NCBI GenBank assembly: GCA_905147135.1
Contig: LR990046.1
Coordinates: 16,026,501 to 16,090,500 of the forward strand
Length of the DNA stretch: 64,000 bases
Origin: Blastobasis lacticolella
Lineage: Eukaryota > Arthropoda > Insecta > Lepidoptera > Blastobasidae
Direction: 5' to 3'
The notes beneath the pieces are model-generated. The model was given only the letters and a program-made list of their open reading frames with translations, was not told the origin of the DNA and did not search any database. Numbering within the stretch: the first letter of the stretch is position 1; each line of letters starts with the position of its first letter. Below, piece by piece: positions 10,920 through 22,470 of this stretch. Both the position numbers and the translations under genes were made by a program.

Positions 10920-13679
10920 CTGGAATGAGAAAATTATGTAATTTCCGCTAGTTTAGGTTCTTTCCGTTTCATATAGACACCTCAATTTCATTGTTTTGGT
11001 CTTTACCTGATGATAAAACCACCATTGTCGAACATCGCTCATGTCTTCTTTAATAGGTGGAAGAAGTTCACTATATTCATAAGCATCATTTGCAAATTTT
11101 ATTGTTGTAAACAAATTCTGAAAAATACCTAATAACTAAACATAGGTAGGTTATGGGTAGTACAAGAGCATAAAAGCCTTGTCAAGCAGCGAGCGTGGCG
11201 GGGCTCGACGCTAGCGTGGCGTGTCCTTGGCGTGCTTACTTTTTCTTTTTTATACCACTAAGGTGACAGACAAGCTTAACGGAATTTCTTACTATAAAAA
11301 TATATGGCAGTCGTTACACAAAACACGCCACGCTAGCGCCGTCGTCGCGCCAAACTTAGCGGGACGTGACACGCCACGCCAGCCGACGCAGCAATGACGA
11401 ACATAGTTCTAAAATTTTACAAATTTTAGAAAAGGGACGGTGTGTACGGAGAGTTTCAATTCTCAACGATCGAACTAATAAAGATTACAAAAATGTCACT
11501 TTGCAGCACTGATGTGGCGCGAGCGCGGCGTGGCGTACTCCCTAGAGTGTGGCTGTCGCGCCGCGCTTACGACCCGCCAGCTAAGCCACCCGAAAGCTAC
11601 GATACCGCCGAGCTCGCTATATGACAAAGCCTTAGCCCCATTTCCACCTTGTGACAATTTTCTTAATTTTTTCTATTATGCTTTAAATTCTATTAACAAC
11701 TTAATAAGCAAATCGTAAGAAACAAAGTAGAGAATTTTCTTTCTAATAAAACGAAGATCATAATTATACCTTTATTAAAATGCAAAATATTGCAAGTAAT
11801 TTTTAATTTAAGTACCACGTAATAAAACCACACGACAATACTTTGATCATTATCATCACATCAACCAAAGGACGCCCACTGCTGGGCATAGGCCTCCCCC
11901 AGAGATCTCCACAAAGCCGGTCCTGTGTTTTCCGCATCCAGCTGGTACCTGCGATCCTTACCAGGTCGTCGGTCCACCTTGTAGGAGGCCTACCCTCGCT
12001 ACGTCTATCGGTACGTGGTCGCCACTCGAGAACTTTACTGCCCCATCGGCCATCTGTTCTTCGAGCTATGTGCCCTGCCCACTGCCACTTCAGTCTGGCA
12101 ATCCTTAGAGCTATGTCGGTGACCTTGGTTCGCTTGCGGGTCTCCTCATTTCTGATTCGATAGCGCAAAGAAACTCCGAGCATAGCTCTTTCCATTGCCC
12201 TTTGGGTATCAGTGAACTTTCTTATAAGGCCCATAGTGAGTGGCCACGTTTCAGATCCGTAAGTCATCACTGGCAACACACATTGGTCAAAGACCTTCGT
12301 CTTGAGACACTGCGGTAATTGGGACGAAAATATGTGGCGTAGCTTCCCGAACGCTGCCCAACCGAGTTGGATTCGTCGATTGACCTCTATCTCGAAATTG
12401 GACCTACCTAGCCGGACTATTTGTTCAAGTGGAGTGCCTCCAACTGTCACTGGAGTAACTACTACGACAATACTTTGCCAATTAAAAATAAAATTCGGAG
12501 GCTTTGTAATCAAATAACCTTTTAAGGCTTTTGTCATTACTCACTACACATATAAATCTAAAAATATGTATGATGATTGGATTGTGACAATGGACCATGC
12601 AAGTGTTTCATGCAAATGTTAAAATAAAAATGCGACTGTCGATTTTTACGTGTGACAATTTTTCATGGAATTTCAAAAAATAATTTATAATTTTTAAAAT
12701 TACATTATCGATAAAAGGGGGTCTAAAGCTAGTCTAAAGTAGTGGTAATGTTCTTATACTATTGTATGGTATTCCTTAAAATGTAGTAGGTATTTTTGCT
12801 ACACATTATGACTTAAATCCACATTACAAAACGGCATAAATAGGGTATAAAGTGGCATTACAATATTCACAGAAGGATAATAAAAACTTACAATGCGGTA
12901 TATACTTTGTAATGCACATTGGCTAGTTTTGGATTCGTAGGTAAAAAATAAATAAGCTTGGACAAATTCACACAGCGCTATCTAACCCCAAAGTAAGCAA
13001 AGCTTGTGTTATGGATGTTAGATACCTGATAACCTACTTAAATACTTTTTTAAATACATACTTATTATACATACTAGACCCAGACCCGTAACAGAAATTA
13101 AAATTCATAATTTCGGAATCGAACACGGGACCTCTGCATGGCCGACCGGCATGCTAACCAACTGAACCACTCAGGTATATACTGACACGTATGCTTTAGA
13201 GAAGACGCTATAGACGCTGTATGAATCCGAACTAGTTCATGTACATTATTTACAGCAGAAATCTCTACGTTATCTATATTTTCAATAATATTTCCTTGTT
13301 TTTTAACGTTCCACTTGTTAGTTGAAAAAAATATTTAAAAAAACAAAATCATTTTCCGCTGACGCTAGCCAACAATGTAAATTATTTACTACACATGACA
13401 TAATTATTTCATTACCTTTGTTGCAAAAAATGAATTGAGCTTTGAATTATCTTTGGTGTTTTTCAGACTGTCTTGGGGATATTCTTCACTGAAGTCATGG
13501 CTGACGAGTTTTACTTCACGTTCTCCACTGGTTTGCTCGTGAGGTCGAACATCCGTGACGACATCGTCCATGATGTTACGTCGTAGAACATTTAAAATAT
13601 ATGTTTTCTGGAATTTGCCTAGAAATATTATCAATGCCCATCTTCTCATCCAGACTAATTTAAGAAATGCTAAAGTCAT
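10848..13679 (-). CDS. Gene D: three-exon gene of unknown family (148 aa), complete
   Basis: Model join (minus): 13679-13416, 11117-11007, 10919-10848; all introns are phase 0 and GT-AG. The ATG at 13679 is the first Met after an in-frame stop. Residues 10-22 (WMRRWALIIFLGK) could serve as a weak signal or anchor sequence. The middle is acidic and polar (EQTSGEREVK, SEEYPQDSLKNTKDNSK). Exon 2 ends RQWWFYHQ. Exon 3 begins NDFKPF and stops after 23 residues. The same exon pair, with the ending RKWWYFHQ and then DDYKPL, occurs in gene C, so the two are paralogues. No Cys. It lies 1.5 kb downstream of gene A on the same strand. No known domain is recognised and the function is unknown. An alternative first-exon start is an acceptor before 13616 (CAG|AAAACA). 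Confidence 0.62.
11007..11117 (-). CDS. Gene D exon 2 (WWFYHQ exon)
   Basis: Acceptor 'tatttttcag', 37 codons (NLFTTIKFANDAYEYS at the start, RQWWFYHQ at the end), donor CAG|GTAAAG. Its end matches gene C exon 4 (38726-38833), including the codon before the donor. Confidence 0.7.
11168..11636. mobile_element. GC-rich MITE with degenerate terminal inverted repeats
   Basis: The left end 'aaagccttgtcaagcagcga' and the right end 'gagctcgctatatgacaaag' are inverted relatives. Subterminal 'ggcgtg' and 'cacgcca' motifs are repeated many times. It lies in intron 1 of gene D. No coding capacity. Confidence 0.55.
11836..12500 (-). pseudogene. RTE-type LINE, C-terminal part and 3' tail
   Basis: The minus-strand frame 12537-11803 reads MTYGSETWPLTMGLIRKF, RAMERAMLGVSLRYRIRNEE, LKWQWAGHIARRTDGRWG and VLEWRPRTDRR, the familiar C-terminus of RTE-clade reverse transcriptases. 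The tail carries the common lepidopteran block 'ccactgctgggcataggcct' (11877-11898). It is a 5'-truncated copy inside intron 1 of gene D. A smaller relative is at 17430-17597. Confidence 0.85.
13112..13176 (-). repeat. tRNA-like SINE head (different variant)
   Basis: On the minus strand, 'tggttcagttggttagcatg' followed by 'ggtcccgtgttcgattccga' gives A- and B-box-like motifs. The arms do not pair as a functional tRNA. The body downstream is not recognisable. Confidence 0.45.
13416..13679 (-). CDS. Gene D exon 1
   Basis: 88 codons from the ATG at 13679 to the donor AAG|GTAATG at 13415. The N-terminus is hydrophobic and basic, followed by VLRRN and a polar, acidic stretch ending NSFFATK. Confidence 0.6.
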
Positions 13680-14079
13680 TCCGTCTGATTGTCTGTTTTA
13701 CGTTGCACGGAACGGATAAGGATAAAACTGGCAAGGGGATTGAACACAGCAAATATAAGTAAATTTTACGCGAAGAAAGTCGAGAGCAAAAGCTTGATAT
13801 TTTATATTTTGAGAGATGTTTAGAAAAGCAGACCTCTTTAAATTTTACTTAATATATTTGTTACCTAAAACCTAAAAACCTGTTAAAACCTAGCCAACAC
13901 AATATGAATAAATTGTTAGTTTCAATATTTATTTGTTTATGGGATTAGATTACATTTATTTTGTTTTAAAAAATGGATTTTTTAACTTATATGAAATGGA
14001 TTTACAAACAAAGCGGATGGGTTCTGTTTAGGTAACATTACCAACGTAGACTTTCTTTTCGAATTTCGCCAGTGTTTGA

Positions 14080-14400
14080 ATCTCTGTAATAACTTTAATA
14101 TACGCTGGATCCTATTATTTTTCTGGAGTGTAGCTTCACGTTAGTGAAAACATTTTTGAAATCCGTTTTGTGGTTTTGGAGATTACCCCCACCAACATTT
14201 CCTCTCTAGGTATTATTATAGAAGTATAGTTTATTTAGCTTTTCTCGCCGTTCGTTCTGACCAAAACTTACTATAGGTACAGAAGTTTCAGGCGGATAAC
14301 AAACCCATCCTTTAAAACCTTTTTCGACCCTCAGCATCGAGGTATTGAGATACGATGTAAGGAAGACGAAACCATAGTAAATTTTCAAAATATAATTTAG
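14080..14400 (-). repeat. Transposon remnant
   Basis: The minus strand contains phrases typical of lepidopteran retroposon tails ('aacggatttcaaaaatgttt', 'gtgaagctac'). The frame at 14206-14388 has no splice signals and is treated as remnant. Confidence 0.35.
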
Positions 14401-15141
14401 ATTTATTTTGATTTTAGAATTGAATAGAAGTTAGTAGGATAGCAGTTAATTATTGTTTATTGTAGATGTTACGGTTATGCGAAAGTTTATATTATGCTCG
14501 TCGACAGCTTCTTGCTATAAAATAGTTTCTATAAAAATATGTAAACATAAATCACAAAACATTCTAATAAATGCTTATATATTGTGAAAACATTGTTAAA
14601 ACATTAATACTTAAATTTCAACGTGAAATTAATGTTTACTGAAAAACTTTTTATTCATTTTAGTTAGTTTACATAACGATCGACATATACAGATTTATTA
14701 GTGATATATAAAACGAATACAGTTGTCAGTACAAATTAGCTCGTAATAATTTAAAATGTGTCATAAATATTTTAAAATTAATTATCACAAGATGATGGTT
14801 TTTCCGACAATTTAAACCCTATGTATTATGTTGACAGTCATATGCGCGAAATGTCATTGAATTGTCAACAACAGCGCCGCCGTTATAAAGTCTGCCAACA
14901 CAATAATATAGCTGTAATTTTGAAATTGTCTATAACTGAATAGCATTAGTTACAGATAATTTAAAAATTAGCCCGGTAGCCCGAGTGCGTTTTGTTGACA
15001 AAGTAAAAATGAAGCTACAAAAATTTTACTGTCAACTTATGCGTTTAGTTTTGTCCAATATCATAGAGGTATCTTATTATAGTCTGCCCGGACGATGGTG
15101 CCTACTGCTTAGCAAATACCTATGTCAACATTCTGTGATAT

Positions 15142-15424
15142 TCAAATGAAAAGGCTTTTCGCTATTGAACTTGCAGCATTAATAACTCTATCAGCTGGGC
15201 TCGATTGAAAGAAGTCAGCTACTCTATTCTTAATGCTTTCAATTTTTTCTTGTATCAAATCTGGTTCAAGAACATTTCTTTTCGGACGTGAATGAATATC
15301 TTTGTACGGTAATTTTCGTTTATCGTCGGCATTATCTTCATATACTTCTGTATTATTTAATTTTTTTCCAATACGAAGTCGCATCCTTAAGACTTTACGA
15401 GCACTTATTGAATTTATGTGATTT
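15142..15424 (-). CDS. Gene A exon 5 (terminal, basic)
   Basis: Acceptor 'ctttttcag', one base completing Thr, then 93 codons and TGA. Lys/Arg-rich with KK, KRK and RPKR sites and an acidic patch EDNADD. An ATAATAAGA stretch about 60 bp beyond the stop may act in polyadenylation. Confidence 0.65.
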
Positions 15425-18400
15425 CTGAAAAAGAAAAGGCAAGTACTTTAGATGTTTATCTATGTACTCCATGACATGATATGTAGAGTCGTAAACTCGG
15501 TTTCGAACTTAAATTGATATTGATTTATTAATAAAATTCTTTACAGGTCATTAAGGTATTGGGTCTGGGGTCAAGCTTAGTGCGGGTGATAAAGAAATAA
15601 AATAAAAATAATGATCATCATCATCATCATCACAGCCCATAACAGTCCCTTGCAGGACATAGGGGCTCTCCCACGGAAGGGCAGGTTATTGCCATAATTT
15701 CTTTGCTTTGGCAGGCGGGTTGGAGGTCAAATAAATATATAAAAACTGATTACACAGTACGGTCTACGAAGATTTCAATGGCCTCTTTTCTCTATTTTCT
15801 TGACAATTAATACTTTAATTAAATATTTATACAGGATTTTTTTTTAATAATTCATAGCGATTTTAAAAATTAATGCTAATTTGACTGGTGTTACAAATAT
15901 TTTTCCAACTTCCTCATAAATATGGTCATATACTTAAAATCTTAAATGTAATAGGGATAAATTTATTGCGGTGACGCAATAATTTATAGAATAGTAAATA
16001 AAATAGTCCGTCTTAGGTTGTTGACATTTATAATTACAATTATAAGTTGAATTCTGAATGTGGGTATTATAATATTGTGTGATTAATAAAAACTGGTTAA
16101 TTTTTCATACTTACATACTTTTGGCAAGGTATTCCCCCACTCGATTATCAATTTTCTTTGAACAAAAATATTAAAATAATAATATGAGAAATTAACAGAA
16201 ACAATTATTGTTATCACATAATTATTGCTTTAAAGCAATTGTATAATTGGCTACTGCAAACGTCCATAGGTTCGGTAACTATTTTCCAACTCTTAAGTTA
16301 TAAATAAAATTGAACCATAGGTTTCTAAATAGATGAAAACTTTTCGACACATAAAACCATAAACGCAAAACACCAACTGCACTGAAAATACCTAAATAAC
16401 TAAATATCACATTATCGAAACACAAATTTAACATAACGCAATCTTAAACCTACGTAAAACACCAACAGCATAGTGCCAAATCTAATCACGCTAAATACCA
16501 TTTGCAAGAAACGATTCGGCAATTATTCCCTGTAGTCCCCTCTAGCAGTACCCTACAATGGAGAAATCTCTCTTCTCAGTTACCCAATGTCCACAGTTGT
16601 CACTCGAGCTACCAATCTTTTCGCTAAGCCAATGATATTATATAATGTATTCTATATAATACCATTCCTTTAAGCTAAACTTTAAAATACCGCCGAATTG
16701 AATTACACTGACGGCCAAAATATTTAGTCACATAAACGACGAAAATTCTTAAATTAGTAAAGATAGCTAAAATATGAAATATAGCAGCCGCCCCGGCTTC
16801 GCACGGGTACCACTACGGGTACACGGGTATATAGCCTATGTCACCCGGGGATAGTGTAGCTTCCCAACGGTGAAAGAATTTTTGAAATCGGTCCAGTAGT
16901 TTCGAAGCCTATTCAATACAAACAAACAAACAAACAAAAAATCAAACCAAAAATCAAACCTTTCCTCTTTATAATATTAGTATAGATATGAAAAAGATAT
17001 GAAAAAGAGTTTTATTTTACTTAATAAAACAACGGTTTTACTAAGATAAAATACATTTCAATGTGCCAATGACTTTAAAGAGCTATCATGAGTTGTTTAG
17101 TACTATGCTATAAGTAAATGACTAGTTATTTTCGCTCATTAGTTAAATTTAATCGGGGGGATGGTGATCCTATTGAATTTTAGTATAATTAAAAATAAAT
17201 CAATTCCTTTCGGGTCAAGAGAACTAATATTATAGAAACTATTACTACTTAAGAATAAGAATCGCTGACAATTTCAAAATAAATTTTATTATTTACCTAT
17301 CTAATATGATAGAAAAAGAATTATACCCCATTCTCCGTCTCAAGAGAGTATGGCACAATTTCGTTTCCGTCGTAATACAGCAACAAGCTAGAACAAAAAT
17401 AATAAAAATTTTGTAAAATGTGTATAGAAACGTGGCCACTCGCTATGGGTCTTATAAGAAAGCTTACTGTTACCCAAAGAGCAATAGAAAGGGCTATGCT
17501 CGGAGTGTCGTTGCGCTATCGAATCAGAAATGAGGAGATCCGCAAGCGAATCAAGCTCACCGACATAGCTCTAAGGATTGCCAGGCTGAAGTAGCACATG
17601 ATAGAAGTCGTAAAAAATAAATAGTAAATATTACGTTTTTTGTCGTCGTCTCCTATTTCTGTTTCTGTTTCTGCTCTTTTGGGTATACATGCTCGATGGT
17701 CGTAAGTATTTCATTTGACCCTGCACAGGACAAACAGTTGAAAAATAAAGGTCATTCACATAATGTTTTAGTTAATTAAAAAGCTGGTATACATTTTGGT
17801 CGAGGATCGACGTGTGTGCACAAAGAGCAAAGAGTAGGTGGCTGATTTGGAGCTCGAGACATATACTCGAACAAAATGTAATAGACATGTGTATTAGTTA
17901 TAACAACTTACATTATCAAGAACAACAGAAGAAACATCAAATCTGAAAAATAAAGAAAACACTGCTAGTATTTTTCCGTATTTTTGGCGCTAGGTAACAT
18001 AATTTAATAAAGCAAGTTTAAAAAATCTACACTCCGCTGTTAACCTAATTTTCATGTAGGTAATCATTACAATTGATAAGCATTACAATTTTTTTTTAAA
18101 TATATATTAATGAACTATGTAGTAGGTAACTCAATGTCAGTAGTAATAGTAGTATTACCTTAAGGGCTTATAAGCCGGCTTTACCTAAATAAGGACAAAA
18201 ATTATATTATCATACTGTAAAATTTAAGGCGGCTTGACTGAAATTTGAGACTTGACTTAATAAGAAAAATTTCATAAAAGCAAATATGTAATAAAAAAGA
18301 ATTGATAGAGAAAACAAAAAGAATCGTTGAATGTGCTCATTCAGATGGGGGGTAATGTACTGATATATGTAGGTTCCACTCAATTACAACAAAATTACCA

Positions 18401-21400
18401 TTACGTATTCCTCGAGATTTCTTCGGAAACCTGAGTTGCTTCTTCGTGAATATATATTTGGTGAACTTCTTCGGTAATTTCTTCGCAAATTTCTACGCGA
18501 ATTTCTTCTTGAATTTCTTCGCGCTGATATACGCCTTAATATACCCGGTATTCTTCTAAAACCGGAATATAAGACCCTCTCATTCGTGCCTGGCCATCTA
18601 TAAATAATGCCGTTATTGTTTTACCATCCATACCATTTATCTACCTAAATATAAATTTAAATATCTACAAGCCATTTCAAATTGTACACAATAGCAACAA
18701 TACAGACAAAAACTGAGGCAAAAAATAATAAACATATAATATTTCATACACTCTCCGACAGAAACAATTACATATATCTCAGATTAACGTTGAAAACAGT
18801 TCTGGTATTTTTACACAAGTTAATCTTACTTCTTTTTTCACGTACTCTTAAATAAACTAATACTTTAAACATATCCGCATCCCACAATATTACTCAATTT
18901 GTTTACAAATTCGCGTCATCATTTTCTGCCAATGAGTGTACATAATATGTGTCTAGTCTTACAATCTTAATTGGAATTAAAATCTTAATGTTTTATAGTC
19001 ATTTGGTATTTAAGCATTATGATGATGATGCATTTTTATGATAAGCATGATTTCTCCACATATGAGAACTTAATAGTTATAGACACGAAACTTTATTTGT
19101 GACCTAACTTTGTCGCACTTCAGCACAGTAACGAGCTCGAGGTGTGCCTCCCAATACCGTTGGCGAACAAGGTTGACTAAGGTCTTCTGCTGGAAACCCT
19201 GGTACTGGTTCAACAGTCTTGGGAGACGATTGGCACCCCGTGTTGGATCCCGGTGACGTTTCCGCCCCATGTCACTAATTCACCATAAGGATTCAAACCG
19301 CAACACACACATCTATTTAAGGGGATGGTAATCCTGGCCTGTGGCCGTGTGAAGTCCGGCAGAGTAGAATAGCACCAACCCCTAACACTCGTGGGTGTCG
19401 TACAAGGCAAATAATATTGTCGAAACATAAAATCTAGAGTCTCCGTAGGCTGGAAAATAGGCAGCAGCTTTTCCTATTGTTATATTTATGACACTGCAAT
19501 CTCCAACCCGCCCGCCAAGTGTGGAGATTATGACTATAACTTGCCTTTTTGTGGAAGGGGCCCTAAGTCCTGCAGTGGACTGTTATGGGCTGTGATGATG
19601 AATGCAGGCTTGACAGGGTCGACCGGATGAAAAAAAAATTACAAGATACAAAAAACGTCATACGTTATTCCCAGACTGTTTATGTTCCCAAGAACACCGG
19701 CTCCATTCTCCATATCCCTGTGTGGAAACTTTATTGCAGATTTGAGCATCGTCAGAGCTGGCCGCAGCAGCGTATGGCCCGGTTGTATAGGCTCAGCTTC
19801 TGGTAAATGGCTGGCGCGGCCAGGAGCCCCGATGAAGCCTGAGGTTCCTTGGAGATCATACTGAAATTCGGCGCGCCTCTGAAAAGGAATTCAATTAAAT
19901 AGAAAAAACTTCACTTACAGAAGTTTAAATAAATATTTGAACTAGATAATCTTCTTTAAGGTAAACTTTGTATATTTGCGAGTTTGGATGTTGGGGTAGG
20001 GTTAGTTTGGTATTCTGTGGTTGAGGGTATTCTTTAAAACCACAAAACACCAGGAAACTACCTTACTCCTGGCCGTGTCTTGTGAGGCAGAGTAGAGGCA
20101 TCCTTATACTCGCCGGTGTCGTACAAGTCGACTGATGTTTTCGAGGCAGAAGATCTAGACTAGAGTCTCCGTAAACTGGGTAATAGCCAAGCAGAGGTTA
20201 TGGCAATAACCTTCTCTTCCGGGACATGACAGTTAACAACAGTAACGATGGGAGTTGGACTGTTTTGGGCTATGACGATGATTATACACTTTTGGACGCG
20301 GAAAAATAATAGCACTTCGTGGGATAGTTGGATGATTGGTGTGAATAAAAATTGTTGAATTGTTTCATAATACACAGGTAGGTACTCACTCCATTTGGCG
20401 CAAACTGGTCGATTCCAATCACGTTTACTTGCCGTCTTCTCTGTTTCAAATGTAATTAGAAGGTTAACAGCATATTCTTACAGCTTACAATATTTTTCGA
20501 GTATTTAATTTTTTATATTAGAGAATTGCGAGATTAGAAGAGAAGAAGCGTCCAATGCACTTTCCATTGTTAAAAATTACAAGATAAAAATAAATTGTAT
20601 TACCGCTCTGTGGTTGAGCAGTGCCCGTAACAGGTCATCTTCAGCTGCCACCAGTAGAAAATTCTGAAATTCGAGAAGCCATTTTTTTATTCATCATTGG
20701 AAGAAGAAATATAGCTTCGTTCTTTCAATATTTTTATCTTAAACATAATATAATATGTTAATTATTGACACAAACTGACTTTTACACTCATTAAAAGAGG
20801 TAGTTGTAGGGTAGGTGTAGGGTAGGGTAGGAGTAGAGCGCCACGCGAACGAAGTCGCGCCGCGCCTACTAGTCTTTGATATAGAGGTAACTACACTTTC
20901 GAGGGGCGTTTATTATATAGTGAAAGAGAATGAGTTACACACTCTTTGAAAAAAGTAAATACTAGCCGGTAAAGTTAAAACACTGATTAGATTTTATAAA
21001 GGAAAAAATTTAATTGTATTAGTTTAAAAAAAATAAAAGGATTGTTTGTCGTAGCGTGTTATCAAAAATAGAAAAAAAATATTGCGCGCGGTCAATAAGT
21101 ATTTGTGCTTCAACATTATCTGTACCGACATAGTTAATCAAGACTTACAGAATATTTTAGAATCAAACGCTCACCGAATTATGCAGTTGCACGTTAGTGC
21201 GCCTAATTTAAACGTGGTAAAACATCCACTAAAGATGACCCTCGCTCGGGCCGCTTAGCAACGGTAGCGACCGAAAAACGGTTAAAAAAGTTCTAGCAGA
21301 TCGCCGCGTTACGGAACACTTTGTAGCCGAAGAAACAGAGATTTCATCTTGTATTGCATAGCATTTTACACAAACGTTCCCAAAATGCACAAGAACAAAC

Positions 21401-21872
21401 CAGGCAACAGAGGCTGCTTCGAAATTTTATTTATTTATTCATTTAATTCAGGTAACCAGACCCATAGAATACTTAAGTACCTTCCATATTCACCCGCACT
21501 TGTCCCTAGTGATTTCTATATATTTTCAAGGTTAAAGTAGTATTTTAGGGGACAGAGGTTTTTAAGATGACGAAGCAGTAGTGGCTGCAGTACAAGAATC
21601 TTTTGTGCTAACGTTGCCGAAATTTAAAAAAAAAGAATTTTAAACCAAAAAAGATATTCAGAAAGGCGAGTCTATAAAAAAATTAATTACAATTTAAAAA
21701 AGTTATCGGCAACATACTCATTCTCACTGTTTATTGAACGCCCCTTAGCCCCTTATACACTTGCTTTGTCATTATGTTCAACCTGTGGTCATTCCACTAT
21801 TGAAGGACAACTTATGAAAATAATGTAAGCTGCACTTACTATTAAGAGAATAAAAACTTTTACTTTATCCAT
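15142..21872 (-). CDS. Gene A: five-exon secreted, prepropeptide-like protein (213 aa), complete
   Basis: Model join (minus): 21872-21840, 20663-20604, 20440-20390, 19878-19664, 15424-15142; phases 0, 0, 0, 2 all match and every intron is GT-AG. The first 18 residues (MDKVKVFILLI plus NFLLVAA) form a classic signal peptide with likely cleavage before EDDLL. Then come NHRA and RRRQVNVIGIDQFAPNG followed by RR: a tri-Arg site, an N-terminal Gln, and Gly before a dibasic site, as in amidated peptide precursors. Exon 4 carries EAEPIQPGHTLLRPALTMLK and then IKFP, shared with gene K. Exon 5 is basic (LRMRLRIGKK, SRPKRN) and ends in an amphipathic helix (IESIKNRVADFF..). No Cys in the mature part. 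Family not recognised. A peptide-hormone-like precursor is an inference; a structural or immune secreted protein is equally open. Confidence 0.7.
15611..15727 (-). repeat. Dispersed repeat R2, minus-strand fragment
   Basis: Contains 'catcatcatcatcatcacag' and 'ataacagtcccttgcaggac', the reverse complement of the R2 3' end seen at 19320-19612 and 47583-47848. Lies in intron 4 of gene A. Confidence 0.65.
16795..16990 (+). repeat. Abundant lepidopteran retroposon tail
   Basis: Shows 'ccccggcttcgcacgggta', 'cacccggggatagtgtagct', 'aaatcggtccagtagtttcg' and an (acaa)n run, ending 'ataatattagtatagat'. This is a well-known dispersed motif series in moths and butterflies. Intronic in gene A. Confidence 0.7.
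17430..17597 (+). pseudogene. RTE-type LINE fragment
   Basis: The plus strand reads ETWPLAMGLIRKLT-like sequence, then RAIERAMLGVSLRYRIRNEE and LTDIALRIARLK, the same block as in 11836-12500. Both flanks are lost. Intronic in gene A. Confidence 0.8.
18415..18535 (-). repeat. Degenerate 15-bp tandem repeat (GAAGAAATT units)
   Basis: On the minus strand, units resembling 'gaagaaattcaa' repeat about eight times. One frame gives REEIQEEIRVEICEEITEEV; another gives Lys-rich sequence with a stop. An acceptor-like 'tatatcag' precedes it, but the phase does not fit between exons 4 and 5 of gene A, so I call it a repeat rather than an exon. Confidence 0.45.
19320..19612 (+). repeat. Dispersed repeat R2 (copy 1)
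   Basis: Includes 'gaagtccggcagagtagaat', 'acactcgtgggtgtcgtaca', 'atctccaacccgcccgccaa' and the end 'tgcagtggactgttatgggc'. It is the 3' part of a LINE-like retroposon. It begins about 50 bp inside intron 4 of gene A. Confidence 0.75.
19664..19878 (-). CDS. Gene A exon 4 (KFP exon)
   Basis: Acceptor 'ccttttcag'; 71 codons plus AC; donor AC|GTATGA. Starts RRAEFQYDLQ. The core EAEPIQPGHTLLRPALTMLK, then SAIKFP, aligns with EPILPGLTLRRPSLGVLKSS and IKFP in gene K. Reading through the donor would stop 8 codons later. Confidence 0.75.
20060..20290 (+). repeat. Dispersed repeat R2 (copy 2, diverged)
   Basis: 'ggccgtgtcttgtgaggcag', 'gccggtgtcgtacaagtcga', 'atctagactagagtctccgt' and 'tggactgttttgggctatga' follow the R2 order with many changes. 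Lies in intron 3 of gene A. Confidence 0.6.
20390..20440 (-). CDS. Gene A exon 3 (candidate amidated peptide exon)
   Basis: 51 nt, phase 0-0, acceptor 'catttgaaacag', donor GGA|GTGAGT. Encodes RRRQVNVIGIDQFAPNG. With RR at the start of the next exon it forms a Gly-Arg-Arg amidation signal. Confidence 0.75.
20604..20663 (-). CDS. Gene A exon 2 (end of signal peptide)
   Basis: 60 nt, phase 0-0, acceptor 'cgaatttcag', donor GCG|GTAATA. Encodes NFLLVAAEDDLLRALLNHRA. The hydrophobic first part completes the signal peptide begun in exon 1. Confidence 0.72.
20903..21745 (+). pseudogene. Degraded mariner-type DNA transposon
   Basis: Terminal inverted repeats: the left 'aggggcgtttattatatagtg' matches the reverse complement of the right end 'cactgtttattgaacgcccc', with 'gaatgagt' further in. 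The only transposase trace is YLPYSPALVPSDFYIFSRLK at 21480-21537, the D34D C-terminal signature. The Asp after YSP is replaced by Ala; the Asp of PSD remains. It fills most of intron 1 of gene A (20664-21839). Confidence 0.75.
21840..21872 (-). CDS. Gene A exon 1, coding part (signal peptide start)
   Basis: Eleven codons MDKVKVFILLI from the ATG at 21872 to the strong donor ATA|GTAAGT. An acceptor 'caaatttcag' ends at 21881, so 8 nt of 5' UTR precede the ATG in this exon and a further upstream UTR exon is expected. An upstream ATG at 21877 gives only five codons. Confidence 0.68.
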
Positions 21873-22281
21873 ATCATCCCCTGAAATTTGACTTTCCTTG
21901 CTGAACTTCTTTCGAAGGTAATAAAAATACTTTCTACATTATTGATGTCGTAAAAGCTGGGACTATGAAATTGGATTCTTGATTTAACGAGTTATTTACG
22001 ATTAAGAGTCCAAGGTAGCCAACGTGATATATAAGATTTTTCATCAGCAAGAGTTTCGTGTTGGAAGTTATAATCGAACTTTCTACTAGAATAAAGTTAT
22101 CATTATGTTAATAAATTTTATCCTATAATTTTTTTAGAATTTAGTATTACCGAAAGTGTAGGTTAAGGTTTGGAAGCTATTTATGAAAAATACATAGAAG
22201 TGTAAGAATGATGAACTTTGATATTTGATTCCAATGGTGATATTTTCTATAAACAAGATTAAGAATTAAAACATAATAATC

Positions 22282-22470
22282 ATCTTGGCGTTAATGTCCC
22301 GGTTGTGCTCTCGCGGGCCCGGGGTCCGCCTTGATAATTATTCAGGATTTGGCAGGTCAGGTAATTACAGTGGAGCGACTGCCATCTGACCTCTATGACC
22401 CTGTTACCATGGGAACCTGACCAGATTGGATCACGGTTACACATCCAGTCGCCTGAATGTGTCACAAATG
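22282..22470 (-). repeat. SINE copy truncated at its 5' end
   Basis: Begins (plus coordinates) 'catcttggcgttaatgtccc' and follows the family body to 'cgcctgaatgtg'. The tRNA head is missing because the sequence passes directly into LINE coding DNA near 22470. Confidence 0.75.

Noticed and set aside
19640..19663. Read-through end of gene A exon 4 (…ITYDVFCIL stop) as the true C-terminus
   Set aside because: The donor AC|GTATGA gives exactly the phase required by the long, clearly coding exon at 15424-15142.
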